From positions 22,019 through 86,018 of the forward strand of contig QCKN01000005.1 in NCBI GenBank assembly GCA_003215295.1: DNA of 64,000 nt, in the 5' to 3' direction. This document shows positions 9,943 to 19,009 of this stretch, piece after piece; within the stretch, counting starts at the first letter, position 1; each line of letters starts with the position of its first letter. The notes beneath the pieces are model-generated. The model saw only the letters and a program-made list of their open reading frames with translations. It had not been told where the DNA came from and did not search any database. The position numbers were made by a program, and so were the translations under genes. This stretch comes from Prochlorococcus sp. AG-409-P03. GTDB lineage: Bacteria > Cyanobacteriota > Cyanobacteriia > PCC-6307 > Cyanobiaceae.

Positions 9943-10755
9943 TCAAGGCTTATAGAGCCAAAGAATTTGGCCGCTATTTGTAAGTTCTATATTCAGCATC
10001 TCTATGAGTTGGTTAAGAAGCTGATTGCCTGGAATTAATCCCATTAGCTTCTTTTTTGTACGCCCAAAGGTAATGGGTTGGGTATTCTCTTCATCAAGAT
10101 TTGCAAGTTTTGCAGCCAGTAATCTTGCAGTCTCTTCATCTCCAAGCTCATCTATTAACCCAACTTCTTTTGCTTGTTCTCCAGTAAAGACTCTTCCATC
10201 GGCAAAGGCTTTAACTTCTTCATTACTAAGTTGTCGACCATTAGCTACTGCTGAAACAAATTGCAAATAACTGCTATCAATCAAAGACTGCAGAAGCTCC
10301 CTCTCTTCTGCAGTAAGCGCTCTGTCTGGTGAGAGGATATCTTTGTAGGTTCCGCTTTTTATAGTTTCAAAGCGAACACCTATGCGTTCGAGCAACTTTG
10401 AAAGATTGTTCCCACGAAGGATTACGCCAATCGATCCAGTAATTGTGCCTGGATTGGAAACAATTTTTTCTGCGGCTACGCCCACATACACTCCTCCTGA
10501 GGCTGAGATGTTCCCAAAACTCGCGACCACATGGCACCCTTTTTCGCGAAGTCGCAAGATTGCACTATGAATCTCCTGACTATCTCCCACTGTGCCGCCA
10601 GGGCTATCAATGCGAAGCAATAGTGCTGGGAATTCCCTCTCTTCAATCTGTTTAAGTGCTTTTAAGACGCGCTTTCGTGTAATCCCTGTTATGGCACCAT
10701 CAATGCAGATACGTGCCATCCTTCTGCGGGACTTCCGAGACCAGGGCCAGATCAT
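9943..10755 (-). CDS. sppA: Signal peptide peptidase SppA, short form
   Basis: Serine protease that clears cleaved signal peptides. The 270 residues form a single S49 domain. The nucleophile serine is in ISASGGVYVG and the general-base lysine in the SGTYKDI region, the Ser-Lys dyad of short SppA proteins. LLLRIDSPGGTVGDSQEI is the conserved strand-turn. Unlike many family members there is no clear N-terminal membrane anchor: the protein begins with a basic MIWPWSRKSRRRMARICIDG. The start region overlaps the upstream end of the opposite-strand permease ORF, but that ORF's likely start lies outside sppA. Confidence 0.9.
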   Translation of the reverse strand: MIWPWSRKSRRRMARICIDGAITGITRKRVLKALKQIEEREFPALLLRIDSPGGTVGDSQEIHSAILRLREKGCHVVASFGNISASGGVYVGVAAEKIVSNPGTITGSIGVILRGNNLSKLLERIGVRFETIKSGTYKDILSPDRALTAEERELLQSLIDSSYLQFVSAVANGRQLSNEEVKAFADGRVFTGEQAKEVGLIDELGDEETARLLAAKLANLDEENTQPITFGRTKKKLMGLIPGNQLLNQLIEMLNIELTNSGQILWLYKP

Positions 10756-10808
10756 GCAAATTGTGCGTATTTCACCTGATCTTAAAAAGGAGCTCGCAAA
10801 CTGACCTT

Positions 10809-11768
10809 ATGTCTTTAATTCGGCACTGGTTGCTGATGGTTCTGCCATTTGCTTTATGGGGCACAGCAATGGCTGCTATGGCACCTCTTGTTCTGTCTGG
10901 AGGTGCTTTAACTGTTGCTTCATTACGGCTTCTGCCGGCTGGGATTGCACTTTTAATAGCAGTCCCCCTTTTGAAAAGGAGTTGGACTATTGCAATTGGG
11001 GATCTGTGGTGGTTCCTGGTTTTTACGCTAATAGATGGGAGCATATTTCAACTTTGCTTGGCAAGAGGCTTGGCTGAAACGGGCGCTGGGTTGGGATCGG
11101 TTCTTATTGATTCACAACCGTTAATGGTTGCTCTTTTGGCTCGCAGCCTTTTTGGAGATGCAATTAACCCAATAGGTTGGATGGGGTTGATTTTGGGCTT
11201 GTTGGGGATAATTTTTATTGGTGCTCCACCTGGGCTCCTTAAGCATTGGTGGTTAATGGGTCAGCCTGTAGCAGTGGAAAGTTTATGGAGTCATGGAGAA
11301 GGGTGGATGCTTGCAGCTGCTGTTGCAATGGCTTTTGGAACGGTGTTGATTCGTTTTGCGTGTAAGGAAAGTGATCCTGTGGCTGTTACGGGTTGGCATA
11401 TGCTCTGTGGCAGTATGCCGTTACTTATATGGCATCTTTTTGATAAGAATTGGCCATTATTACCTCAGTGGTCGACATTTGAGTGGTCTCTGATGGTCTA
11501 CGCAAGTCTTTTTGGAAGTGCGCTTGCTTATGGACTGTTCTTTTGGTTCGCTAATAGAGAAGAATTGACCAGTTTCAGCACACTTGCTTTCTTGACACCT
11601 GTTTTTGCTCTCTTAACAGGAGGAATCTGGCTTGGAGAAAGGCTCGCCTTTTTACAGTGGATTGGCGTGGGCCTGGTTCTTGTGTCTGTTCTTTTAGTAA
11701 GTCAAAGAAAGCGTTTTTGGGAGCCAAATCAGTCAGAACAAAGCCTTATGAAACGAGGTCTTGGTTAA
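10809..11768 (+). CDS. DMT-superfamily (EamA) permease
   Basis: Ten-helix drug/metabolite transporter-type membrane protein; the substrate cannot be told from sequence. Two EamA repeats are visible, the first with PFALWGTAMAAMAPLVLSGG and the second after GWMLAAAVAMAFGTVLIRFA. The ATG at 10809 (MSLIRHWLLMVLPFALWG) is preferred over the track start at 10713, because the extra 32 residues are polar, lie inside the opposite-strand sppA start and do not look like membrane protein. An AAGGAG lies 16 nt upstream, farther than ideal. The stop overlaps the next start by one base (TAATG). Confidence 0.85.
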   Translation: MSLIRHWLLMVLPFALWGTAMAAMAPLVLSGGALTVASLRLLPAGIALLIAVPLLKRSWTIAIGDLWWFLVFTLIDGSIFQLCLARGLAETGAGLGSVLIDSQPLMVALLARSLFGDAINPIGWMGLILGLLGIIFIGAPPGLLKHWWLMGQPVAVESLWSHGEGWMLAAAVAMAFGTVLIRFACKESDPVAVTGWHMLCGSMPLLIWHLFDKNWPLLPQWSTFEWSLMVYASLFGSALAYGLFFWFANREELTSFSTLAFLTPVFALLTGGIWLGERLAFLQWIGVGLVLVSVLLVSQRKRFWEPNQSEQSLMKRGLG

Positions 11769-12874
11769 TGACTCTCAACCAAATGAAGCTGGTATTGGTT
11801 AGTACTCCTATTGGTTATTTGGGAAGTGGTAAAGGAGGTGGTGTTGAGGTGACGATGTGTTCCTTGATTAAAGGGCTTTTGAGCCTTGGACACCAGTTGA
11901 TTGTCGTCGCGCCATATGGCTCCGTTTTGCCCTCGGGCTGTAGTGCAGCAGAAATCTGTTTGGTAAGTGGTGTTGAACAACCGAGTTGGCAGCATCAAGA
12001 GCGTGATGCTCCAATGCTTATTCCTCCAGATGGCCTGCTCTTAAAGCTTTGGGAGCAAGCAATTCAGCTTGGAAAATCTGCGGATGCTGTTCTGAATTTC
12101 AGTTATGACTGGTTACCTCTTTGGCTTACTCCTCATGTAACTGCAGACCTCTTTCATTTGATAAGTATGGGTGGGGTGTCGAACGTGATGAAAAGTCTTG
12201 TTGAGGATTTGTCTAAGTCAAATAATCACGGTCGATTGGCTTTTCATACCTACTGCCAGGCTGCTGACTACTGCCTCTCAAAGGAGCCCGTAGTGGTTGG
12301 TAATGGTTTTGATCTTGGAAAATATGAGTTTCAACCTTCCTCTGGCGGGGCACTCGGTTGGGCTGGTCGTATTGCTCCCGAAAAGGGCCTAGAGGATGCT
12401 GTTGCTGTTGCGTCAGCTTTAGGGGAACGTCTTTTGGTCTGGGGGGTAAAAGAAGATCTTGAATATGCAGCCGTTGTGGAGGAAAATGCACCTGCAGGGA
12501 TGATTGATTGGCGAGGATTTCTACCTACAGATGAATTTCAGAGGCAAATAGGAGCCTGCCGTGTGTTGTTAAACACTCCGAAGTGGAATGAGGCCTATGG
12601 CAACGTTGTTGTTGAAGCAATGGCTTGTGGAGTTCCAGTTGTTGCTTATGACCGTGGAGGCCCTGGGGAGCTGGTTACTTCAGGTTTAACTGGCTGGTTG
12701 GTGGCCCCAGATGATATTAGTGAAATGACAGCTGCTACATCACGTATTAATGAGATTGATCGAAGAGAATGTAGGGTTTGGGCTGAGAAGTTTGCGTCTG
12801 CTGAAGAGTTTGCTCAACGAGTTGAGGATTGGATCTCGTCAATTATAAAGAATAAAGATGCCTCCATTAATTAG
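11768..12874 (+). CDS. Glycosyltransferase family 4
   Basis: GT-B fold sugar transferase, 368 residues from the ATG at 11768 (MTLNQMKLVLVSTPIGYLGSGKGGGVE). The N-terminal domain has the glycine-rich loop GSGKGGGVEVT. The C-terminal donor-binding domain has GWAGRIAPEKGLEDAV and the EX7E motif in EAYGNVVVEAMACGVPVVAYDRGGPGE. The track start at 11657 is rejected because its first 37 residues overlap the permease gene. Coupling to the permease and to the following GT39-type gene suggests an envelope glycan or glycolipid role. Confidence 0.87.
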   Translation: MTLNQMKLVLVSTPIGYLGSGKGGGVEVTMCSLIKGLLSLGHQLIVVAPYGSVLPSGCSAAEICLVSGVEQPSWQHQERDAPMLIPPDGLLLKLWEQAIQLGKSADAVLNFSYDWLPLWLTPHVTADLFHLISMGGVSNVMKSLVEDLSKSNNHGRLAFHTYCQAADYCLSKEPVVVGNGFDLGKYEFQPSSGGALGWAGRIAPEKGLEDAVAVASALGERLLVWGVKEDLEYAAVVEENAPAGMIDWRGFLPTDEFQRQIGACRVLLNTPKWNEAYGNVVVEAMACGVPVVAYDRGGPGELVTSGLTGWLVAPDDISEMTAATSRINEIDRRECRVWAEKFASAEEFAQRVEDWISSIIKNKDASIN

Positions 12875-12883
12875 CTAATCGCA

Positions 12884-14719
12884 GTGACAACGTCTCACAC
12901 AACAGTGGAATTAACCTCACGCATGCGTCGTCGAGGCCTTTACTTGATATTGGCCATTGGACTTGTAATTTGTTTTTGGCAGCTTGGTTCAACAGGCTTG
13001 GTGGATGAAACGCCACCTCTTTTTGCAGCTGCTAGCCGGGCAATGAGTAATACAGGAGACTGGCTCACGCCTCGTGTAAATGGCCTACCTCGGTTTGACA
13101 AGCCTCCTTTGGTTTATTGGTTAATGGGTTTGGGATATTCGATCCCAGGAAATGCGGATTGGGATCCTCTTGGCACCTGGTCTGCACGTTTCCCTTCGGC
13201 AGCTTCGTCTTTGTTCATGATGTTGCTTTTAGGAGACACTGTAATGAGGTGGCCTCATAGAGGTGAGGCGTTTCCTCGACGTTGTGGCTTAATTACTGCG
13301 CTTGCTTTTGCGTTTTCTCCTCTAGTGATGATTTGGAGTCGGATTGCAGTAAGTGATGCATTGCTTTGCACGACTCTAGGTTCAGCTTTGATTTTTCAGT
13401 GGAGGTCTTATGCAAAGTCTCAAAATGGATCTTGGCGGTTGGCTTGGGTTTTTTTAGGCCTTGCAGTTCTTACCAAGGGGCCGGTAGCAGTAGTCCTGAT
13501 GACTATGACTTTGGTTTTATTTGGATCTCTGCCACAGATTGATTTTTCACTACTCCTTGCGCGTATTCGTCCTGTTCCTGGTTTTTGTATTACGGCTCTT
13601 GTCTCTCTACCTTGGTACTTACTTGAGCTTAGAGCAGAGGGACAAGCTTTTTGGGATAGTTTTTTTGGGTATCACAACCTCCAGAGATTTACATCAGTAG
13701 TCAATTTTCATCAGGAACCTTGGTGGTTTTTCGTTCTTATTCTGATTATCGCCTCGTTACCGTTTACTCCTTTTTTAATTCTTGGTCTGTTTAAAGCCTT
13801 CTCAATTTCATTTCCTGGTAGCAATGGACACAAGCTCGACTTAAACCCTAGGGATTCGCTGGTGCCTTTTGCGGCATGTTGGCTTATTTGCGTGTTTGTA
13901 CTTTTTACGTCTGCAGCAACGAAGCTTCCTAGTTATTGGTTGCCAGCTACCCCTGCAGCAGCATTGTTAATTGGCTGTGTCGATAGTGGCACTAAGTCTT
14001 CGCGGTTTGCTTGGTGGGGATCAATTTTCTTGTCTTTTTCTCTGGCATTAGTCTTTTGGTCCTCACCATTTTGGCTTTTGTCGATCAAGGATCCTGAACT
14101 ACCTACTCTTGGTTCGGAATTACTTGCGAGTCGTCTGGTTTTAAGAGCTGCTATTTCTTTCACTCTCGTTGGTGTTTTGGGGATCTTTCTGGGCTTTTTC
14201 TCAAAAACAAAGAGGTTACTTGCAATGCAAGCCCCTCTTTTACTCTTCCAAATGCTTGTGTTGGTGCCAATGATCAGTTTAGGAGATCAAGTCAGACAAG
14301 CCCCTCTAAGACAGGTAGCGAAGTTGCTTGTGTCATCGAAGAAGCCTTTCGAAGCTCTTGCAATGGTAGGAACTCAGAAGCCTTCTATACATTTTTACAC
14401 AGGTGAGGTGATCATTTATGAGGGGCGCTCTGCTTATGCATTGGTTAACCTTGAAGAGCGATTACGACTAGAGAAACGCAAAGGCTGGTCAGGTTCGCAA
14501 ATAGATGGATCTAAAGGAGCTAGAACTGCGTTGGTGGTTATAGATAAGAGGACTGCCAAGCGTTTGCACTGGCAGGAGTTAAATCCTGAGATTATTGGGG
14601 AATTTGGGGTTTATATGGTTTGGCGTTTAGATAGACAAACTCTCAAGATGAGAGCTAATAGGTTAGTTGAAAATGGTTTTAAACCTAATTGGAGGGCTTT
14701 TAGACCTGAGCGCTTCTGA
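12884..14719 (+). CDS. ArnT/GT39-like membrane glycosyltransferase
   Basis: 611-residue polytopic protein of the ArnT/PMT type, which moves a sugar from a polyprenyl-phosphate donor to a lipid or protein on the outer face of the membrane. The catalytic acidic pair is in the first external loop (GLVDETPPLFAAA), followed by the typical RFDKPPLVYWLMGLGY. About eleven to thirteen hydrophobic segments run to residue 480, and a soluble C-terminal domain ends the protein. The track start is a GTG; an ATG 13 codons on (MRRRGLYLILAIGL) is an equally good start with a basic N-terminus before TM1. Acceptor and sugar are unknown. Confidence 0.86.
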   Translation: MTTSHTTVELTSRMRRRGLYLILAIGLVICFWQLGSTGLVDETPPLFAAASRAMSNTGDWLTPRVNGLPRFDKPPLVYWLMGLGYSIPGNADWDPLGTWSARFPSAASSLFMMLLLGDTVMRWPHRGEAFPRRCGLITALAFAFSPLVMIWSRIAVSDALLCTTLGSALIFQWRSYAKSQNGSWRLAWVFLGLAVLTKGPVAVVLMTMTLVLFGSLPQIDFSLLLARIRPVPGFCITALVSLPWYLLELRAEGQAFWDSFFGYHNLQRFTSVVNFHQEPWWFFVLILIIASLPFTPFLILGLFKAFSISFPGSNGHKLDLNPRDSLVPFAACWLICVFVLFTSAATKLPSYWLPATPAAALLIGCVDSGTKSSRFAWWGSIFLSFSLALVFWSSPFWLLSIKDPELPTLGSELLASRLVLRAAISFTLVGVLGIFLGFFSKTKRLLAMQAPLLLFQMLVLVPMISLGDQVRQAPLRQVAKLLVSSKKPFEALAMVGTQKPSIHFYTGEVIIYEGRSAYALVNLEERLRLEKRKGWSGSQIDGSKGARTALVVIDKRTAKRLHWQELNPEIIGEFGVYMVWRLDRQTLKMRANRLVENGFKPNWRAFRPERF

Positions 14720-14724
14720 GAGAT

Positions 14725-15303
14725 TTAAAACTTACTTTTAGGTGATGCTTGGGATGAATCCTTGGTAGTTGTAACTTTGCTTATCTGCGGAGAAAGCTCT
14801 TGCCTGTGACAGAAGCCACATTGACCCCAGAGAGAAATTTCTCCAGTAGGAGCAGGCTTCCCACATTTTTGACAAGTTGCTAAGCCATGTACGTCAATCC
14901 TGCTTGGATGTCTTTCCCAGATATTCTTTTCGCTCTCAATACGTTCTGTTTTTGAAGGGTGATATTGCTGTATGCGAAGGTCTTTGATTCTGTGGCCTGC
15001 AGTTTGCAAAGTGGCTAATAGCTGCATTTTGTTGTATTGCAAAGCCTGGCGCCATTGCGGGTGACTAGCTCCTATCACTAAAACACCTCGATGCATGCTT
15101 ATTGGACGGCAATTGGGAGCAAGTCGTTCTCCGACTAATTTGGGCCAGTCATGCCACAAGCCAGCAAGACTCTTGCTCTTTTTCCAACCTAGTTTTAAGT
15201 CATCAAGGCAGTCAGATAGGGAGGAGGCCCCAGGTATTGGAGCTTCTTGCAGGATCTTTACTTCCCCAAGACTTTTACTTTCTTGACTATTTGCTAAATG
15301 CAT
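14725..15303 (-). CDS. DciA-like (DUF721) protein with C-terminal zinc ribbon
   Basis: DUF721/DciA proteins bind the replicative helicase DnaB and help load it in bacteria lacking DnaC or DnaI. The 192-residue product has the DUF721 core at about 28-105 (WHDWPKLVGERLAPNCRP, GVLVIGASHPQWRQALQY). The C-terminal third has two cysteine pairs, CQKC and CGFC, 14 residues apart, which look like a zinc ribbon. It is convergent with the GT39 gene (5 bp gap) and divergent from vipp1. The helicase-loader role here is inferred from family membership. Confidence 0.82.
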   Translation of the reverse strand: MHLANSQESKSLGEVKILQEAPIPGASSLSDCLDDLKLGWKKSKSLAGLWHDWPKLVGERLAPNCRPISMHRGVLVIGASHPQWRQALQYNKMQLLATLQTAGHRIKDLRIQQYHPSKTERIESEKNIWERHPSRIDVHGLATCQKCGKPAPTGEISLWGQCGFCHRQELSPQISKVTTTKDSSQASPKSKF

Positions 15304-15370
15304 ATCATTAATCTAGGTGGAGTATTGCTTTAATCTCGCTAGCCTCCATTAGGTCTTATTAAATTCCTCT

Positions 15371-16171
15371 ATGGGGTTCTTTGACAGGTTAAGCAGGTTA
15401 CTTCGAGCAAACCTTAATGATTTAGTTAGTAAGGCTGAGGATCCAGTCAAAATTCTTGAGCAGTCAGTAGCTGATATGCAGGCTGATTTAGTCAAGTTAC
15501 GACAAGCTGTGGCTGTGGCTATAGCCAGTCAAAAAAGGCTGAGGAGTCAAGCAGAACAAGCTGAGTCTCAAGTGAAAACTTGGTATGAACGAGCAGAGCT
15601 GGCTTTACAGAAAGGAGAAGAGGATCTTGCTAGAGAAGCTTTGACGCGTAGAAAGACTTTTCAGGAATCATCTGTTGCTTTGTTAAGCCAACTGCAGGGT
15701 CAAGACGGACAGGTAGAGATGCTGAAGAGAAGTCTGGTTGCGCTTGAGGGGAAAATTGCTGAGGCGCGATCTAAGAAGGACATGCTGAAAGCACGAGCTC
15801 AAGCTGCAGAAGCGCAACAACAGCTTCAGAGCGCAGTTGGAAGCTTGGGCTCTAATAGTGCAATGGCTGCTTTTGATCGAATGGAAGATAAGGTTGAGTC
15901 GCTAGAAGCTTCAAGTCAGGCAGCGGCAGAGTTGGCGGGTGCCGATTTGGAGAGTCAGTTTGCTGCTCTCGAAGGGAATGACGATGTTGATCTTGAACTG
16001 GCACAGTTGCGACAAAAACTTCAGGCTGGTGTTGAGGTTGCAGCTCTCCCCTCAGCTGAGGTGGAAAGTGTCAAAACCAATGTGGAGGAAGAAGGAGATA
16101 TTGAGGCTGTAAATGTAGCTGAAGTGGATGCTGATCTTGAAGCCTTGAGGCGCTCCATTGATAAGCTTTAA
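15371..16171 (+). CDS. PspA/IM30 family protein (Vipp1-type)
   Basis: 266-residue, almost entirely helical coiled-coil protein of the PspA/Vipp1 family, which forms rings and filaments on membranes and in cyanobacteria supports thylakoid integrity. The N-terminal amphipathic helix MGFFDRLSRLLRANLNDLVSKAEDP and the EQSVADMQADLVKLRQAVA segment are characteristic. An acidic C-terminal extension (about 190-266) includes a final helix, as in Vipp1, but I cannot firmly separate Vipp1 from PspA. It is divergent from the dciA-like gene. Confidence 0.88.
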   Translation: MGFFDRLSRLLRANLNDLVSKAEDPVKILEQSVADMQADLVKLRQAVAVAIASQKRLRSQAEQAESQVKTWYERAELALQKGEEDLAREALTRRKTFQESSVALLSQLQGQDGQVEMLKRSLVALEGKIAEARSKKDMLKARAQAAEAQQQLQSAVGSLGSNSAMAAFDRMEDKVESLEASSQAAAELAGADLESQFAALEGNDDVDLELAQLRQKLQAGVEVAALPSAEVESVKTNVEEEGDIEAVNVAEVDADLEALRRSIDKL

Positions 16172-16318
16172 AAACTCTGGCTTGACTATTTCCTGATGTG
16201 ATAAAAGTTACTTATCTCTCAGGTAGTCTGGTTTTGTGGAGGTGAGATTCAGTTAGGTTTTCGCCTTTTCTTTTTAGGCTTAAGCATTGATTCAATCCCA
16301 TTAAGAAGGGGGAGCTTT

Positions 16319-17515
16319 ATGCGGACTTCCAAGCGACTGGATCGTCTCGGTAAAGGCGTATTTCAGCGTAATGACTTTCGCAAGAATGCTTATCGGCTTG
16401 CAAATAAAAACAACGGCCTACCTCCTTTATTGGATCTTTCCTTAGGATCTTCGGACTTATTGCCTCCTGAAAATGTACTTGAGGCAATCAAAAAGGCTTT
16501 AAATGAACCAGGTAGCTCTGCTTATTGTTTACATGCTGCGACAAGACCTTTCCGGGAGTCTGTAGCAGTTTGGTGTCAGAGACGTTTTGGTGTTTCCATT
16601 GACCCTGAAAGAGAGGTTCAGTTTTTGGTTGGGTCTCAAGAGGGTACGGCTCACTTGCCTCTTTCATTATTGGATCCAGGAGATGTTGGATTGATCCTGA
16701 ATCCTTCTTATCCATCTCATAGGGGAGGAATGCTCTTGGCAGATGCTCAAATAGAAAGTCTTTTACTTAGTGCTGAAAAAGATTGGCGTCCTGACTTTGG
16801 CTCTTTGCAATTAAGTCAACTAGATCAATTGAGATTGATTCTTTTTGGATTCCCTCATAATCCAACTGCTCAAGTTGGCAGACAGAGCTGGTTAGACGAA
16901 GCAATGTCATTAGGTGTTCGCAATCAAATAGTTATTGCACATGACAACCCTTACTTAGACCTTTCTCTCGACGGAGATGCTCCTGCTTTGCTTCGTTGTG
17001 AAGGCTGGAGAGAATGGGGGATAGAGTTTTTCTCTTTATCCAAGGCTTGGAGTTTGGGAGGTTTCAGGCTTGCTTTCGCTATAGGTGCTGAAAATGTTTT
17101 AACTGCTCTTCAAAGAGTAAAGGGTGTTGTTGATTTCAATCAATCTTTGGCTTTACAGGCAGGTGCAATTGAGGCATTGACCAATTCTTTTGGATGGCCA
17201 GCGCAAATTCTGGGAACTTATAGAAATAGAAGGGATAGAACACTTAAAGCCCTGGCTCTGATGGGATGGCAGATCCCAAGTCCTTCAATGGCTATGTATC
17301 TTTGGATGCCATTGCCAGGATGGGCCAAAGCGAGAGGATGGAACGATGAAGTTATGGCAGCAGAACTCCTGGAACAGACGGGCATTGCCTTGACTCCTGG
17401 TTCAGGCTTTGGTTCTGGTGGTGCGGGTTGGCTGCGTCTTGCTTTGGTTCATCAGGCTGATGACCTAGAGGCAGCTGTTGCTCGAATGAAGGTGTGGTGG
17501 GATGCACATAGTTGA
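16319..17515 (+). CDS. Class I/II PLP-dependent aminotransferase
   Basis: 398-residue fold-type I aminotransferase. The PLP lysine is in FFSLSKAWSLGGFRLAFAIG, the Asn in FGFPHNPTAQ, and the substrate-carboxylate arginine in GWLRLAL. The closest relatives I would expect are DapC/LL-diaminopimelate-type aminotransferases, but the substrate is not certain. A GGGGGAG lies just before the ATG and gives a strong ribosome-binding site. The birA start overlaps its end by 14 bp. Confidence 0.85.
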   Translation: MRTSKRLDRLGKGVFQRNDFRKNAYRLANKNNGLPPLLDLSLGSSDLLPPENVLEAIKKALNEPGSSAYCLHAATRPFRESVAVWCQRRFGVSIDPEREVQFLVGSQEGTAHLPLSLLDPGDVGLILNPSYPSHRGGMLLADAQIESLLLSAEKDWRPDFGSLQLSQLDQLRLILFGFPHNPTAQVGRQSWLDEAMSLGVRNQIVIAHDNPYLDLSLDGDAPALLRCEGWREWGIEFFSLSKAWSLGGFRLAFAIGAENVLTALQRVKGVVDFNQSLALQAGAIEALTNSFGWPAQILGTYRNRRDRTLKALALMGWQIPSPSMAMYLWMPLPGWAKARGWNDEVMAAELLEQTGIALTPGSGFGSGGAGWLRLALVHQADDLEAAVARMKVWWDAHS

Positions 17516-18263
17516 ATGCTCTACAGGTGCTGCTGCTGTTGCGCGTCAATGGAAACTTAATTCGCCCTCTCAAAAACATCCTTGGCAGTTGCGTTGGAAA
17601 CCAGTATGTGCAAGTACAGAGATTGTTTTATCCGATTGGCTTTTGGCAAAACCTATGGGATCTTCTCCAAGAGCATTTTTAGCTGCTCGTCAGACTCGTG
17701 GAGTGGGTCAAAGAGGACGGACTTGGCATGCTCCAATTGGTGGGGTGTGGCTTAGCGCTGCCTTTAAAATGAATCTAATTGCTGAATCTGCTGGCCTACT
17801 TGGTTTAGGAGTAGCAGTTGCACTGGCTGAAAGTCTGGAAAGAAAATTTATACCCGTTCAAATTAAGTGGCCTAATGATCTAATAGTTGATGGTAGGAAG
17901 TTGGCAGGTCTTTTGCCTAAGTTGGTTCATCGAGGGTCAATATTGAGATATGGGCGTATAGGAATTGGTTTGAATGTTGCGAATAAGGTTCCACGTGGGG
18001 CTATTGCTTTGAATGAAATTTTGAAGCCTGCTAGTTGTAAAACAGTCTTTTGGGCTTCAGAGGTTCTTTTGGCTTTAGATCGAGGACTGGAGTTGTCTAG
18101 TAGAGCCGATTCTGTATGTGAAGCAGCGCAGCGTCGTCTTTGGTCAGATCACGTTAAAGATCCTAAGACTGGCAAGACTTGGCAGATTGAAAGGTTAGGT
18201 TTAGACGGATCTCTACATCTCCGTAGGGGTAGTTGGAAGACTGCTTGGACTCGTTGGGGGTGA
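17502..18263 (+). CDS. birA: Biotin--[acetyl-CoA carboxylase] ligase
   Basis: Attaches biotin to the carrier protein of acetyl-CoA carboxylase. The 253 residues contain only the catalytic domain: the biotinyl-AMP loop QTRGVGQRGRTWHAP, then KWPNDLIVDGRKLAGLL and GIGLNV. There is no N-terminal winged helix, so it should not act as a repressor as E. coli BirA does. It is convergent with the ABC ATPase gene, 23 bp apart. Confidence 0.9.
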   Translation: MHIVECSTGAAAVARQWKLNSPSQKHPWQLRWKPVCASTEIVLSDWLLAKPMGSSPRAFLAARQTRGVGQRGRTWHAPIGGVWLSAAFKMNLIAESAGLLGLGVAVALAESLERKFIPVQIKWPNDLIVDGRKLAGLLPKLVHRGSILRYGRIGIGLNVANKVPRGAIALNEILKPASCKTVFWASEVLLALDRGLELSSRADSVCEAAQRRLWSDHVKDPKTGKTWQIERLGLDGSLHLRRGSWKTAWTRWG

Positions 18264-18286
18264 GGCTCAGATTGTGGATGGGGTCT

Positions 18287-19009
18287 TTATTTCACACTTA
18301 GAACTTTGCCATCGCTAAAGCGAGCCACTTTTTTTGCACGAGCTGCAACATCGTCTTCATGGGTTACAAGGACAACAGTTATACCTTGTTTGTGGAGTTC
18401 ATCAAAGATATTGAGTACGTCTTTTGTGGTTTTTGAATCGAGCGCTCCAGTTGGCTCGTCTGCTAGTAGCAAAGCTGGTTGATTGATAATTGCTCTGGCA
18501 ATAGCTACACGTTGTTGTTGACCACCTGAAAGTTGGTTTGGTCGATTTTGCATTCGGTCTGCAAGGCCCACTCTTTCTAAAGCTTGTTCTGCTCGTAGTT
18601 GTCTTTCAGTAGCTTGTATTCCAGCGTAAATCATTGGCAGCATGACATTCTCTAGTGCTGTAGCTTCAGGCAGTAGATGGAATTGTTGAAAGACAAATCC
18701 AAGTGCTTGGTTTCGGAGGTCGGCCAGCTCATCGTCATTTAGCGCTTCTACGGCGACTCCATTGAGTTCATAGCTTCCAAGGGTTGGCCGATCTAGGCAG
18801 CCAAGGATATTCATAGCAGTGCTTTTCCCTGACCCACTTGCCCCCATAACGGCTAGGTAATCACCCTTATGAACTTCAAGGTTGATTTGATCCAAGGCCT
18901 TTACTAAAAGGGAGTCTTGGCCATAAAGCTTGCTGACATTAATTAGTCTCGCTACTGGACTAGATGAAAAGTGTGGTTGATTCTGTTTAACCAATTGGTT
19001 GTCCTCCAA
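18287..19009 (-). CDS. ABC transporter ATP-binding protein (DevA/LolD/MacB type)
   Basis: 240-residue ATPase with Walker [10 protein letters not shown], signature [14 protein letters not shown], Walker [14 protein letters not shown] and switch histidine VTHED. The pattern is that of the LolD/MacB/DevA group, which pairs with FtsX-type permeases to move lipids, lipoproteins or glycolipids across the envelope. No permease is adjacent; its start overlaps the end of ndhB by 23 bp. The partner must be encoded elsewhere, or the protein serves an unlinked system. Confidence 0.87.
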   Translation of the reverse strand: MEDNQLVKQNQPHFSSSPVARLINVSKLYGQDSLLVKALDQINLEVHKGDYLAVMGASGSGKSTAMNILGCLDRPTLGSYELNGVAVEALNDDELADLRNQALGFVFQQFHLLPEATALENVMLPMIYAGIQATERQLRAEQALERVGLADRMQNRPNQLSGGQQQRVAIARAIINQPALLLADEPTGALDSKTTKDVLNIFDELHKQGITVVLVTHEDDVAARAKKVARFSDGKVLSVK

